Program-made: the position numbers and the translations under genes
Assembly (NCBI GenBank): GCA_017549405.1
Contig: JAFYUY010000080.1
Span: forward strand, 1 to 35,034
Reading direction: 5' to 3'
DNA length: 35,034 nt
Source: Clostridia bacterium
GTDB lineage: Bacteria > Bacillota > Clostridia > Oscillospirales > CAG-382
Notes under the pieces: generated by a model
The model's database searches: none
The model's input: the letters and a program-made list of their open reading frames with translations, nothing else
What the model was told of the DNA's origin: nothing
Shown: positions 17,083-26,400 of the stretch, one piece after another
Position numbering within the stretch: the first letter of the stretch is position 1
Layout of the letters: the number at the start of each line of letters is the position of its first letter

Positions 17083-17089
17083 GCAAAAG

Positions 17090-18217
17090 TTATTTTGTCT
17101 TTATCACGGAGTTTTTAAGCTTCTCTGCAAAGGCGGGGAAACCCGTTCCGGCAGCTTTCTGGAAAAGTCCCATGGCTTCGGAAAGCACCGCTCCCGTTGC
17201 GGAATCTGCGTTTTTGAGCGACTTCAAAATAGCGATCACACTGCGGGGAGAAAATATTTCACGCACATCATCTATTCCCGCCGAAGAAATGATATTATAA
17301 AGCCCGTTTATAAAGCTTTCACGAAGCTCCTCCGGCATTGCATCCACCCAATGTTTCAGAGTTGCATCAATATATTTGCTCACATCGGATATATTTTCCA
17401 CAGGCACATAGCCGCAACGGGATATTTCCCACGTAAACGGATCATGCTGAAAGGGGGTGGCCGACGCATAACTGCGTATAACAGTAAAACTCTCGGCATG
17501 CTCAAGCAATATACCCACAATGGAAGATGCCGGTATCACCGTTTCCGTGCGGTCCAGTATCCGAACAAAACCTTCACGCGATATGACCTTTTCCGAGAAA
17601 CCCGGACCGTCAAGATTGCGCACTGCGGAAATTTTATCCTGAACTTCCTTTTCGCAAAATGCCGAGCCATACACAGCAAGATTTCCGCCCTTTGAATGCC
17701 CGCAAACCAAAAGCTTTTTATCGGGGAAGGCGCGGGATGTCTGCTCTATGTATTTCACCGCATCGAGCTGTGCAGGGACAGCATCGGAAAAAGCCATATT
17801 AAAGTCCTCTTTCCAGCCCACAAGGGTGGAATCGGTGCCTCGGAAAGCTATAAAAGGAGTACCATCGGGCAAAAGAAAAGTAACGGCACAAAACTGCTCC
17901 TGCTCCTCCACGCTGAAGATATTTCTGTAAGCACATACGGAAAGAGCGGAAAATCTTGGTGAATTTATTATTTCATGCAGAAATTCGGAATTTTCGCTGA
18001 AATTTATAATACGGTTACCGTCCTTTGAAGAAAGCCTTTCAAGCACCGCATCCGCAGCCTGACCGACGGAAAACTCGGGAGTATAGGTGTCCTTGACCAC
18101 ATCGTCAAAGGGAATATAGGCAAGCTGAGCCATGACCAGCCAGTCCGCCTCACACAGCGGAAAAGCCTCCATCGGAATATCGCCTCGCCATTTAAGATAC
18201 TCGGTCATGTTATTCAT
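17090..18217 (-). CDS. DUF2974 (Mbeg1-like) alpha/beta hydrolase
   Basis: A 375-residue predicted serine hydrolase of unknown substrate. The N-terminus (TEYLKWRGDIPMEAFPLCEADWLVMAQLAYIPFD, about residues 5-38) is diagnostic of the DUF2974 family. IAFRGTDSTLVGWKEDF precedes the nucleophile elbow CGHSKGGNLAVY, with Ser175 as the probable nucleophile. A later FQHDPFTWE segment may supply the His. No signal peptide is visible, so it is cytoplasmic. AAAGGAAG precedes the ATG. It is the only gene in its transcript. Confidence 0.85.
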   Translation of the reverse strand: MNNMTEYLKWRGDIPMEAFPLCEADWLVMAQLAYIPFDDVVKDTYTPEFSVGQAADAVLERLSSKDGNRIINFSENSEFLHEIINSPRFSALSVCAYRNIFSVEEQEQFCAVTFLLPDGTPFIAFRGTDSTLVGWKEDFNMAFSDAVPAQLDAVKYIEQTSRAFPDKKLLVCGHSKGGNLAVYGSAFCEKEVQDKISAVRNLDGPGFSEKVISREGFVRILDRTETVIPASSIVGILLEHAESFTVIRSYASATPFQHDPFTWEISRCGYVPVENISDVSKYIDATLKHWVDAMPEELRESFINGLYNIISSAGIDDVREIFSPRSVIAILKSLKNADSATGAVLSEAMGLFQKAAGTGFPAFAEKLKNSVIKTK

Positions 18218-18263
18218 AATATCATCTTCCTTTCGTGCATCCGCACGGAAAAATCATTGCTCT

Positions 18264-18292
18264 ATAATATGATATATCCTGCAAAATGTTTA
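18264..18292 (-). promoter_or_regulatory. Possible promoter of the DUF2974 gene
   Basis: Minus-strand TAAACA (18287-18292) and TATTAT (18264-18269) with a 17-base spacer. The -35 matches the consensus at four of six bases. It sits at the edge of the terminator of the upstream foldase gene. Confidence 0.45.
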
Positions 18293-18334
18293 AAAAAGCG
18301 GTTATCACCCGATTTGACTCCGGAGAATAACCGC
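18291..18334 (-). terminator. Intrinsic terminator of the foldase gene
   Basis: On the minus strand an 8-bp stem GCGGTTAT/ATAACCGC (outer arms 18327-18334 and 18298-18305), with further internal pairing TCCGGA, is followed directly by TTTTTT. Confidence 0.8.
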
Positions 18335-18365
18335 AATTTTATTTTAACAATATTGTAATTATTGA

Positions 18366-19448
18366 TTATTCCGCATCTTCGGAGAGTATCTCATTTACAG
18401 CTTCGTTATAGTCGGCAGCATAAACAGTTTCAAGTGTTGCAGCCTTTTTCACAAGCTCTGCCATATAAACATCTCCCGCAAGGGTATTCACCGCAGTAGT
18501 TCTTATGGTCTGGTCATTGAGTATATACTCGTCTTCCATTTCATATTTCTTTATGATGTGATAACCGTATGTGGATTCTACGATATCGCTTATCTCGCCC
18601 ACTTCGAGCTCAAAAGATTTTGCTTCGAATTCGGGAACCATTTCACCGTATGTGAAATAGTAACCGGTGTCAACATTCATGCCGTCTTCGCTGTATTCGG
18701 TAACAAGGTCTTCAAAAGATGCCTCACCGCTTTTTGCCTTTTCGAGAATGCTGTCCACAAGCGCTCTCTTGGATGCCTTTTCGGCTTCGTCAAGATCCAT
18801 GGTCTGGATAAGGATATGCTTTACACGCACAAAGTTCTCGTTGATATAATCAAGGATCTCTTCATCCGTAACGGTGCAAAATTCCTTGCCCTCGCTATAC
18901 TTTTCCTGGAATGTATAGCTCTGGAGCAACATATTTTCCTGAACGTCGCGGAAAAGTTTATCGGTCATATAGTAACGCTCAAGTTCTGCTTCATAGCTTG
19001 TATTTGCGTCATTATTATAGGCTTCGATAGTCTGTGCGATGGGATCGTCCACATATGTTTTTTTGATATCTGCGGGAAGGGAAAGTCCGAGCTCGTCCGC
19101 AAGAACTTTTGCTGCTACGTATTCGGTAATTGCATCTTCTGTGGTGTTTACAAGAAGATCCATATCGGAATCTCCGTACTGCGCCTTAAGGTTAAGAAGA
19201 TAATAGCGGAAAGTAGCGTAGGAAACGTCGTTTCCACCCACTGTCATAACCACTCTGTTGTCAGCATCCGTCAAAGTAGCCTCCGGCAAAGCGGGGATTT
19301 CGGTTTCGGGAGTAGTCGCAGTTTTGTCTTCGGTTTCTGTCTGAACCTGATTTTCGGTATCATCTGTTTCGGTTTTGGTGCCCGCGCATCCGGTCATTGC
19401 AGAAAGCATCATCGCAAGCGCAAGGGCAAGAGTAAGTTTCTTTTTCAT
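18366..19448 (-). CDS. PrsA-like peptidyl-prolyl isomerase lipoprotein
   Basis: Secreted parvulin-type foldase expected to assist folding of exported proteins at the outer face of the membrane. It starts MKKKLTLALALAMMLS, with a lipobox-like MTGC making Cys about residue 21 the lipid anchor. An acidic Thr-rich linker (about 22-60), an N-terminal SurA-like helical region and a PpiC domain follow (about 205-315: VRVKHILIQTMD, EASFEDLVTEYSED, FEAKSFELEVGEISDIVES, YGYHIIKK). I prefer ATG 19448, with AAAGGTG upstream, to the in-frame GTG at 19460. In this window such a foldase may serve the large secreted proteins, but this is inference. Confidence 0.88.
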   Translation of the reverse strand: MKKKLTLALALAMMLSAMTGCAGTKTETDDTENQVQTETEDKTATTPETEIPALPEATLTDADNRVVMTVGGNDVSYATFRYYLLNLKAQYGDSDMDLLVNTTEDAITEYVAAKVLADELGLSLPADIKKTYVDDPIAQTIEAYNNDANTSYEAELERYYMTDKLFRDVQENMLLQSYTFQEKYSEGKEFCTVTDEEILDYINENFVRVKHILIQTMDLDEAEKASKRALVDSILEKAKSGEASFEDLVTEYSEDGMNVDTGYYFTYGEMVPEFEAKSFELEVGEISDIVESTYGYHIIKKYEMEDEYILNDQTIRTTAVNTLAGDVYMAELVKKAATLETVYAADYNEAVNEILSEDAE

Positions 19449-19540
19449 AATTTTGTGCACCTTTCAAAGTTAATAATTTATTTTAACATGCATTTGTGAC
19501 ATTTATGTGAAAATCCGAAAGTTTTTATCATCCGTATCCT

Positions 19541-20482
19541 TCAGTCTTTGTCGGGAGGAGTTTCCAGCGACAGTCTGCCTATCTTGGCTCCTCTGAATTC
19601 GTCAAGAAGCATGACCGCCGTACGGGAATAGTCTATTTCACCGCCCGAAATAAGGAAACCGCGTTTTCTGCCGATAAGCTCGAAAAGCTCGTACGGCATA
19701 AGATCCTGTATCTCCTCGGGAGATATTTTGTACCTTTCGCACAGTTTTTCGGGATAAAGCTTGTAGAGCGTCTTGCAAAGAGATACTGCTATCTCCTCGC
19801 GGTCGAGTATCTCATCACGGATAGCACCGGTAAATGCGAGTCGCAGTCCCGTGCGCTCGTCCTGGAATTTTGGCCACAGGATACCGGGGGTATCAAGAAG
19901 CTCTATGCTGTTTTTTATTGTGACCCACTGATTTTCACGGGTAACGCCCGGTCTGTCCTCAGCTTTTACGCGTTTTGTGCCCGAAAGCTTATTTACAAGG
20001 GTGGATTTTCCCGCATTCGTAATACCTATAATAAGAACTCTGGGCATTCTGCCTATCATACCTTTTGCTTCAAAGCGGGCAAGCTTTTCTTTAAGGATCT
20101 CACGGATGGCGGGGATTATCTCGCTTATGCCCTCACCCGTCATACAGTCCGTAAAAATGGCAGTCTTGCCGATGCTTTTATAGTATTCTTTCCATCTTGC
20201 ACTGACAGCGGGGTCTGCAAGAGATGCTTTATTGAGTATGAGCAGCGAGGGCTTTCCCGAAAGTATCTCGTCTATCTGCGGATTACGGCTTGAGATCGGA
20301 ATTCTTGCATCGCAAAGCTCCACTGCGATATCCACAAGAGAAAGACTTTCGGCAATTTCTCTTTTTGCCTTTGCCATATGTCCCGGGAACCACTGAATTA
20401 TCTTGCTTACCTCGCGCGGCTGAACCTCGGGTTTTGGTTCGGGGCGTTTCTTTTTGGGTTTATAGGGCTTTTTATATGCCAT
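19541..20482 (-). CDS. rbgA: Ribosome biogenesis GTPase RbgA (YlqF)
   Basis: Circularly permuted GTPase needed for late assembly of the 50S subunit. The family N-terminal block IQWFPGHMAKA carries the conserved His (about residue 35). Motifs in permuted order are G4 at residues 84-87, G1 GITNAGKST at 153-161, G2 in RPGVTR, and G3 DTPG at 197-200. The C-terminal ANTAR-like helical domain follows. G4 reads NKAS rather than NKxD; Ser replaces the Asp that normally recognises guanine. A basic Lys/Pro-rich N-terminal extension precedes the core. GGAGA lies 11 bases before the ATG. It follows lepB and rplS, the conserved rplS-lepB-rbgA grouping. Confidence 0.92.
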   Translation of the reverse strand: MAYKKPYKPKKKRPEPKPEVQPREVSKIIQWFPGHMAKAKREIAESLSLVDIAVELCDARIPISSRNPQIDEILSGKPSLLILNKASLADPAVSARWKEYYKSIGKTAIFTDCMTGEGISEIIPAIREILKEKLARFEAKGMIGRMPRVLIIGITNAGKSTLVNKLSGTKRVKAEDRPGVTRENQWVTIKNSIELLDTPGILWPKFQDERTGLRLAFTGAIRDEILDREEIAVSLCKTLYKLYPEKLCERYKISPEEIQDLMPYELFELIGRKRGFLISGGEIDYSRTAVMLLDEFRGAKIGRLSLETPPDKD

Positions 20483-20503
20483 ATTCTGAAATTCTCCATT
20501 AAG

Positions 20504-21208
20504 TTAATATAACAAAAGGGTGTCGTATTTATCCTTGATACGCTCGATTCTTTCATCGTTTGCAGGTCTTACTGTTCCGATGTCGGAAAAGGGAAATATT
20601 CGAAAAAGTACTCTTCCCATTATCTCATCACGCTTGAACTGACCGTAATAACGGCTGTCTGAAGAATGATTTCGGTTATCTCCCAACACAAAAACACTGT
20701 TTTCTGAAACCGTTAGAGGGAATTGATAGTGGCTTCCGTTAAGGGAGATTCCACGCTCTTTTTCTTCATCGTTTATATAATCCTCGGAAAGCATTTTCCC
20801 GTCTACGGTTATCTCCCAGGTATCGAAGTTGATATCAACTACCTGTCCTTCCGTTGCAATAACACGCTTGATGATGGGTTTTCCACCCGTGGCATCATTT
20901 GAAACAACGACTATATCACCGTAAGAGGGGGTATAAAGCACATCGGATATTATAAGCTTGTCTCCGTTGTCAAGGGTGTAATGCATGGATCTTCCGTCCA
21001 CCGTGACGACACGGAAAATGAAAGTAAAGACTATAAGCACAAAAGCAAATGCAAAAGCAAATGTTTCAAGCCAGTCATATATTTCGCGGAGCATTCGGGG
21101 ACCTGTTTTGGTGCCGCAGTTCTGAGTTCCGCTCACGTTTTCATTTTCTTCGGGTGAAGGAATACCGTTTATATTTTCATTCTCGTTTATATTTTCATTC
21201 TCGTTCAT
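20504..21208 (-). CDS. lepB: Type I signal peptidase
   Basis: Membrane serine protease that cleaves signal peptides of exported proteins. One membrane helix (FAFAFAFVLIVFTFIF, about 50-66) precedes the catalytic Ser74 in VDGRSMHYTL and catalytic Lys114 in PIIKRVIA. The family box VFVLGDNRNHSSDSR is present. The cytoplasmic N-terminus is extended by about 45 hydrophilic residues, starting with a duplicated NENENI segment encoded by an 18-bp tandem repeat. AGGGAG precedes the ATG. The gene lies just after the rplS terminator hairpin, so expression may rely on readthrough. It is expected to process the secreted proteins encoded further right. Confidence 0.93.
   Translation of the reverse strand: MNENENINENENINGIPSPEENENVSGTQNCGTKTGPRMLREIYDWLETFAFAFAFVLIVFTFIFRVVTVDGRSMHYTLDNGDKLIISDVLYTPSYGDIVVVSNDATGGKPIIKRVIATEGQVVDINFDTWEITVDGKMLSEDYINDEEKERGISLNGSHYQFPLTVSENSVFVLGDNRNHSSDSRYYGQFKRDEIMGRVLFRIFPFSDIGTVRPANDERIERIKDKYDTLLLY
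21170..21205 (-). repeat. Two 18-bp tandem copies at the start of lepB
   Basis: Two exact copies of AACGAGAATGAAAATATA (minus strand) directly follow the lepB start codon and encode NENENI twice. Copy number could change by slippage without altering the frame. Confidence 0.85.
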
Positions 21209-21247
21209 GTTTTGTCATACTCCCTTCGCAATTTTGCGGGATAAAAC

Positions 21248-21275
21248 AAAAAGGAGCCGTATGCGGCTCCTTTTT
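21248..21275 (-). terminator. Terminator after rplS
   Basis: Stem AAAAAGGAGCCG/CGGCTCCTTTTT-type hairpin with a TATG-type loop, followed on the minus strand by TTTTTGTTTTAT. The flanking A and T tracts make it potentially active on both strands. It lies between rplS and lepB. Confidence 0.8.
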
Positions 21276-21335
21276 TCAAAGCGGTGTGACCGCGTTTTGT
21301 CTGCCCGGATTGGATTGTGACCGATCAGACGGAAA

Positions 21336-21680
21336 TCAAAGGATTTCCTTAAGCTTTGCGCTCTTGCCGACTCTGTCGCGGAGGTAGTAGAGCTTAGCGC
21401 GTCTAACCTTACCGTGTCTTACGAGTTCAACCTTGGCAACGTTGGGGGAGTGGAGAGGGAAAGTCTTTTCCACACCGCAGCCATATGCCACGCGTCTTAC
21501 TGTGAAGGTTTCGGAAATTCCGCCGTTCTTCTTGGCAATAACTGTGCCTTCGAAGAGCTGGATTCTTTCTCTCTGACCTTCCTTGATTCTGTTGTGAACG
21601 ATGACAGTATCACCGATTCTGAACTGAGGAACCTCAGTCTTAAGCTGTTCGTTTGCGAAAGCGTTTATGATGTTGTTCAT
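21336..21680 (-). CDS. rplS: 50S ribosomal protein L19
   Basis: Ribosomal protein at the 30S-50S interface. It starts [20 protein letters not shown] and continues [52 protein letters not shown] and ends [23 protein letters not shown], the typical L19 pattern over 114 residues. ATG 21680 has TAAGGAGG upstream. The frame stays open for 15 more codons upstream, but these belong to the leader. Transcription is predicted from 21802-21830 with a structured leader between. Confidence 0.97.
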   Translation of the reverse strand: MNNIINAFANEQLKTEVPQFRIGDTVIVHNRIKEGQRERIQLFEGTVIAKKNGGISETFTVRRVAYGCGVEKTFPLHSPNVAKVELVRHGKVRRAKLYYLRDRVGKSAKLKEIL

Positions 21681-21700
21681 AAAGCTTACCTCCTTAAAAA

Positions 21701-21765
21701 ATTCGGGGAATTCATGCACAGCCACAGAGGAATGCCCTTTTTATTGTAATATGAACCGCCCGAAT
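21701..21765 (-). promoter_or_regulatory. Structured rplS leader, candidate L19 autoregulatory element
   Basis: In the rplS 5' leader, 21759-21765 pairs with 21701-21707 (ATTCGGG/CCCGAAT), and 21751-21755 pairs with 21711-21715 (TTCAT/ATGAA), with a symmetric three-base internal loop between the helices. The base of the structure ends just before the Shine-Dalgarno. Rfam catalogues an L19 leader in low-GC Gram-positive bacteria; I cannot confirm a match by eye. Confidence 0.5.
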
Positions 21766-21801
21766 ATGCCAAAAGCGCATAAAAAGGACGATAACATACG
21801 G

Positions 21802-21830
21802 ATTATACCATATAATGCCTGAAAAATCAA
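21802..21830 (-). promoter_or_regulatory. Promoter of rplS
   Basis: TTGATT (21825-21830), 17-base spacer, TATAAT (21802-21807), with TGG before the -10 (extended -10). The leader is about 115 bases long. Confidence 0.85.
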
Positions 21831-21860
21831 TAGCGTTAAAAAAATATTTACAATTAGCCT

Positions 21861-23138
21861 TTATGAGTCACGCAAGCTCTCTTCGGAATCGGGTGAATCT
21901 TCATCGCAGGCATTTTCGGAAATGGTCACTTTTATTTCAAGCGCCCTGCGGTTTTCCGTTTTTGTAACTTCCACAAAGAGGTTTTCGTATGTGAAGCTGT
22001 CGCCCGCCTCGGCTATCTTACCCAGCTCCTTCTGAACCCAGCCGCCTATGGTAGTGCTGTCGTTTTCATCGTCTGTAAAGCCCAAAGTTTCCGAAACGGT
22101 CGCAAACTGTGCACCGCAGGAAATAATGTAAACATTATCTTCCACCTTGCGGCATTCTTCGATGACCTCGTCGTGTTCGTCCCATATTTCACCCACAAGA
22201 CCTTCAAGAACATCCTCAAGGGTAACGATACCTGCAGTACCGCCGAATTCATCCACAGCTATTGCCATATGTACCTTTGATTTCTGGAAAGTACGCAAAA
22301 GCTTTGATGTCTTCATTTTTTCGGGAACATAAACCACGCTGTGCAGAATTTCGGAAATATCGGATTTTTTTTCATAGACCATGTTATTGAAATCCTTTTC
22401 GTGCAGGATTCCGATAATGTCGTCCAGCGATTCGCGGTACACGGGTATCCTCGAAAAACGCTGGGTGCGGAATATCTCGGATATTTCCTCGACCGTTGCA
22501 TCGCAGGAGACCGCAATGATATCGACACGGGGGGTGAGTATGCCTTCGACTCCACCGTCGTTGAATTCTATGGCAGAGCGTATGAGTTCACTTTCCTGCT
22601 CGTCAAGACTGCCCTCTTCTTCGGCTTCATCGATAATGGTTATAAGTTCTTCTTCTGTTATACCCTGCTCGGCTTCAGCGCTGAAAACTTTCGTTATAAG
22701 CTTTTTCCACTGAGCAAAAATAAAGTTTACGGGTGTGAAAAGGATGTTGAGGATACTCATAGCGGGAGCACAGCGTATCGCTGTTTTCTCGGGAGCATCT
22801 TTCGCCAGAGTTTTTGGCGTTATCTCTCCGAAGATCAGTATGGCAACCGTCATCACCACAGTTGCAATGGCGGGACCTTTACTGTCAAAAAGCCTTGTGA
22901 AATAAACCGTCGCAATGGAAGATGCGGTAATGTTCACAATATTGTTTCCCACAAGCAAAGTGGAAAGCAGACTATCGAATCTTTCGGCAAGTTTGAGTGC
23001 TGTCTTTGCACCTTTTTTGCCTTCCTGAGCCATTGTTTTGAGCTTCGTTTTGCTGGCACTGGCAAATGCCATCTCCGAACCCGAAAAATACGCTGACAAA
23101 GCTATGAGAATTATCAGCCATAAGACGTCTCCGTCCAT
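21861..23138 (-). CDS. CNNM/CorC-HlyC family membrane protein with CBS pair
   Basis: Member of the DUF21-CBS-CorC_HlyC family, linked to magnesium export or divalent-cation homeostasis; older annotation calls it hemolysin. The N-terminal membrane domain (about 1-170) includes LIILIALSAYFSGSEMAFAS and LVGNNIVNITASSIATVYF. A CBS pair spans about 200-320 (GILTPRVDIIAVSCDATVEE, RIPVYRESLDDIIGILHEKD, MAIAVDEFGGTAGIVTLEDV). The C-terminal CorC_HlyC domain covers about 335-410. ATG 23138 is preferred. A GTG at 23153 lies one base after the AAGGAG and cannot be used easily. It has its own promoter. Confidence 0.88.
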   Translation of the reverse strand: MDGDVLWLIILIALSAYFSGSEMAFASASKTKLKTMAQEGKKGAKTALKLAERFDSLLSTLLVGNNIVNITASSIATVYFTRLFDSKGPAIATVVMTVAILIFGEITPKTLAKDAPEKTAIRCAPAMSILNILFTPVNFIFAQWKKLITKVFSAEAEQGITEEELITIIDEAEEEGSLDEQESELIRSAIEFNDGGVEGILTPRVDIIAVSCDATVEEISEIFRTQRFSRIPVYRESLDDIIGILHEKDFNNMVYEKKSDISEILHSVVYVPEKMKTSKLLRTFQKSKVHMAIAVDEFGGTAGIVTLEDVLEGLVGEIWDEHDEVIEECRKVEDNVYIISCGAQFATVSETLGFTDDENDSTTIGGWVQKELGKIAEAGDSFTYENLFVEVTKTENRRALEIKVTISENACDEDSPDSEESLRDS

Positions 23139-23175
23139 TAAAATAAACCACACTCCTTATATATAGTTAAAATGG

Positions 23176-23204
23176 ATTTTATCACAAAAACCGCGAAAAA
23201 TCAA
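23176..23204 (-). promoter_or_regulatory. Promoter of the CorC/HlyC gene
   Basis: TTGATT (23199-23204), 17-base spacer, TAAAAT (23176-23181) with a TGA extended -10. It points away from the promoter of the giant gene, about 100 bases apart. Confidence 0.75.
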
Positions 23205-23300
23205 GGGGTTATATCTTACATTTACCATTTGTTCATATGTACCCGTGCCAAAAATGTTTGCCTGTGATGCAAATTAATGATACTTTTTTTGATAATGGTG

Positions 23301-23329
23301 TTTACAAACCACATCTTTTGTGATATACT
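23301..23329 (+). promoter_or_regulatory. Promoter of the giant surface-protein gene
   Basis: TTTACA (23301-23306), 17-base spacer, TATACT (23324-23329) preceded by TGA (extended -10). The start would be near 23336, giving a leader of about 67 bases before the ATG. Confidence 0.7.
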
Positions 23330-23402
23330 TATAATGTATATTTGCATATATCCGGTTTTTTGTTGAATATGACAAGTTTTCTCAAAGAAAGGAACTATCG
23401 AA

Positions 23403-26400
23403 ATGAAAAAATCAACCCGTATAGCCGCGCTCATTATGTCTTTGGCGGTATCTTTGCCCGGCATAACGATTCCGGGGTTTGCCGAAGAAAACACGGTCGG
23501 CGAGGAAAACACAGCTTTGCTTGCAGAAGAAACAGTCCTGCCGGCAAAATACACCGTAAACAGGCTTGAAAGTCTGTTGCCCCTCGAAACCGCCAAAACC
23601 GGTATCACCACCATCGAAACATTAGGTGTTGACAAAACAGTTTCTCTGTCAAAATATTCCGGAGGCGATGCGGCATCAGGCGCTGTCATAGAAAATAACA
23701 TTTATGGTCTTTCTACTTTTTATCCCGATCTGTATACAAGCGAATACAAATACATTGAAGCGGTTTATTTTTACGCTTCCGACTCCAAAACCCCGTATAA
23801 CGGAAATATGCAATTTACTCTTGGATATTCCAAAAATGTCGCAACAAATGAAAGATCGAATTTTCTCAGTCTCACAATACCATCCGAAACTCCCGTTGTT
23901 ACAGACAAATGGGCATCTCAGGTGTTTGATGTATCCGAAGTTTCCGAAAACTATCCCGAGTTTTTTGAAGAAAGCTTTGCTTACGATCATGTAAGACTGC
24001 GCCCCTTTGGTTCTCTTACCAATTCTGCGGTTGATAATTCCGACAAGATATATATCAAGGAGCTCAATTTCTATAAAAACGACCCTCGCATTTTTGACAA
24101 GACATGCAATGTCTATTACTACCCGTCCGAATCATCCGCAAGGGCTGGCAGTGATAATTACCTCTATTCCGAGAGCTGGAATGCAAGGATACAAAACAAA
24201 GTAAGCAGCACTCTTATCGGTGCCGATGAATGCGACTCATGGATAAGCGTGGAAGACGGAAGAAAATATGCGTCAGGTCAGAAATATACCTACGACTGCG
24301 AAGCCGATCTCTTTCTCTATCCGAGCACGGCAAACGGATATTCCGGATACACCGCTACCTATGTCAGCGATTCGGGAATAATAGACGGTATATCCGAAAC
24401 GGTTTATTCCGATATTTCCTTGGCTTTGACAAGTGTCGGCAATAACAAAAATGTGATAGTATACGTTTCGGGTGCCACGGTTCTCCCCACAATAGTCGGA
24501 AGTGAGGATTGCGGAAGTATCATAATAAAAGGCTTTGACGGCACAAACGATATTCTTGAAGCAAGTAAATCCGGCTCAAAGTTCCTCTGCGATACAGTTA
24601 TTGAAAACATCACCATCAAAGCCCAGTCTATAGATGAACGCTGGATATCTGCCCGCAATTGCAAGCTTACCATAGACAGCTCCTGCAAATTTGAACTCAG
24701 CGATGAATACACCCACAGCGGAACGCAGACCCGCACAGGACTTTATGTGGGCATTTCCTCAAGCTCCACCGGTTACTCGCATTATTCATTCAACAATCCC
24801 GATGTGGTCTATACAATGCTTGCGCCCGTCGGTGGTTACGGATCATCAACCTATATTGCTGACGGAAATGTTGTATTTGATCTTAATGACGGTATATACA
24901 GTTCCATATACGGTGCTGTGCGCAACGGTAACCCGAGCACTTCAAACTATCAGATACTGAATGGAGATGCCGATTTCAACCTTAACGGCGGTACATACAA
25001 AAGCATTACCTCCAACAGCACTACCGGCGGATATGTTAACGGAAACATCACTTTCAACATCAACGGAGGTAGCTACACATCCTCCAAATTCATATTCGGA
25101 AACTCACAGTCCAAAGGCACGCAATATTCTTCCGCAAACAGTGTTTCACTTATCGTGAATGCGGATAAGCTCTCCGAGGCGGGTCAAAGCGCATCCGCTC
25201 TCACAGTTACCGAAAACAGCACTTACGCTTCCATCGATATCGGAAAGACCATATTGATATTCAACAGGACCGACATTTCCGGTGTTCTCCCCACCTCCGT
25301 TTCGGTACCGTCGGCAGATTATTTTCTTAAGGTCAACGGTGGCAGTGCCGTACCTGTATTTGCCGCACAGAATTCCGATGTTCCCGGAGAATTTCTGGGA
25401 TTTGACATAAAGTGCACAAACCGCGGCTACGCCCCTTACATTGGTGACACACGACTCTGGAAAAACAAATACGGTTACTATGATATCCCCGAAACCCAGA
25501 ACGGGCAGGCTACTGACATAACCTTCAGAAACAGCCTTGAGGGCGTATATTTCATGCTCCACTTTGATTCAAACGGCGGAGCAGGTACTGTACAAAGCCA
25601 AAAACATGAGGGTAATACCGTAACAAATCTTCCGGACTGCTCTTTCACAAAGAACGGATATGTGTTTGCAGGCTGGCAGTATAACGGGAATATGTATCCC
25701 GAAGGAGCTGAATACACCGTTGAAAGCGACGCGGTATTCAGTGCGGTATGGGCCGACCCCAACGAGATATCAACCATTTATGTGGACGGAACATACGGAA
25801 AAGATACAAACTACGGCGGTAGCGCATCAGCGGCTCTGAAAACCTTTGATGCCGCAATAGCAAAAGCACATAGCATCTCTGTGAACAAGATCGTTGTGCT
25901 GTCTACTGTCAAATCAACGCTGACAGCCATCCCCTACTCTTCCGAACGTCTTTATATTTCTTCTTCGGACGAAAGAAAGAACTACGGCGGAAGCCTTATC
26001 ATCTCCTCTCCCCTTGCCGTTATGCGCCCCGTAACCTTTGAAAATATGGGGCTTGGCTGCGATGCTTATCAGCATATAAGCACACGCAGCAGCCATGTGA
26101 TATTCGGCGAAGGGCTTTATGCCGCTGAGGGAACAAACGGAATCTATCTCCATGCAGGCGCCATAGCTTCCGCGGTCACCGGTATAAATACCGAAATACA
26201 CAGCGGAAAATTTGCGGCAGCATATTTCGGAGGCGCATATTTCCTGAACGATGGCGAGATCGCAGTCAGGGGCGATTCTCTGCTCACCGTTAACGGAGCC
26301 GTTGATTTCTCTCCCATCTTCGGTTTTGACGGATATACCGGACGCAACGGAAACGCCGTATTTGACGGCAGCGTGGCATTCATCGTCAACAAAGGCTCTG

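Noticed and set aside
15085-17085. tRNA-Gln as an integration site with the ATPase and LytTR genes as inserted cargo
   Set aside because: No integrase is present and I saw no second copy of the tRNA 3' end downstream that would mark an attachment site.
18558-19499. A 313-codon plus-strand ORF opposite the foldase gene
   Set aside because: It is antisense to a clear PpiC lipoprotein gene; its Cys/Phe-rich product is typical of a reverse-complement shadow frame.
24961-25120. Gly/Asn-rich repeats inside the giant gene as a possible CRISPR or DNA repeat array
   Set aside because: The similarity is at the protein level (NLNGG, NINGG turns) without regular spacing or exact DNA repeats.
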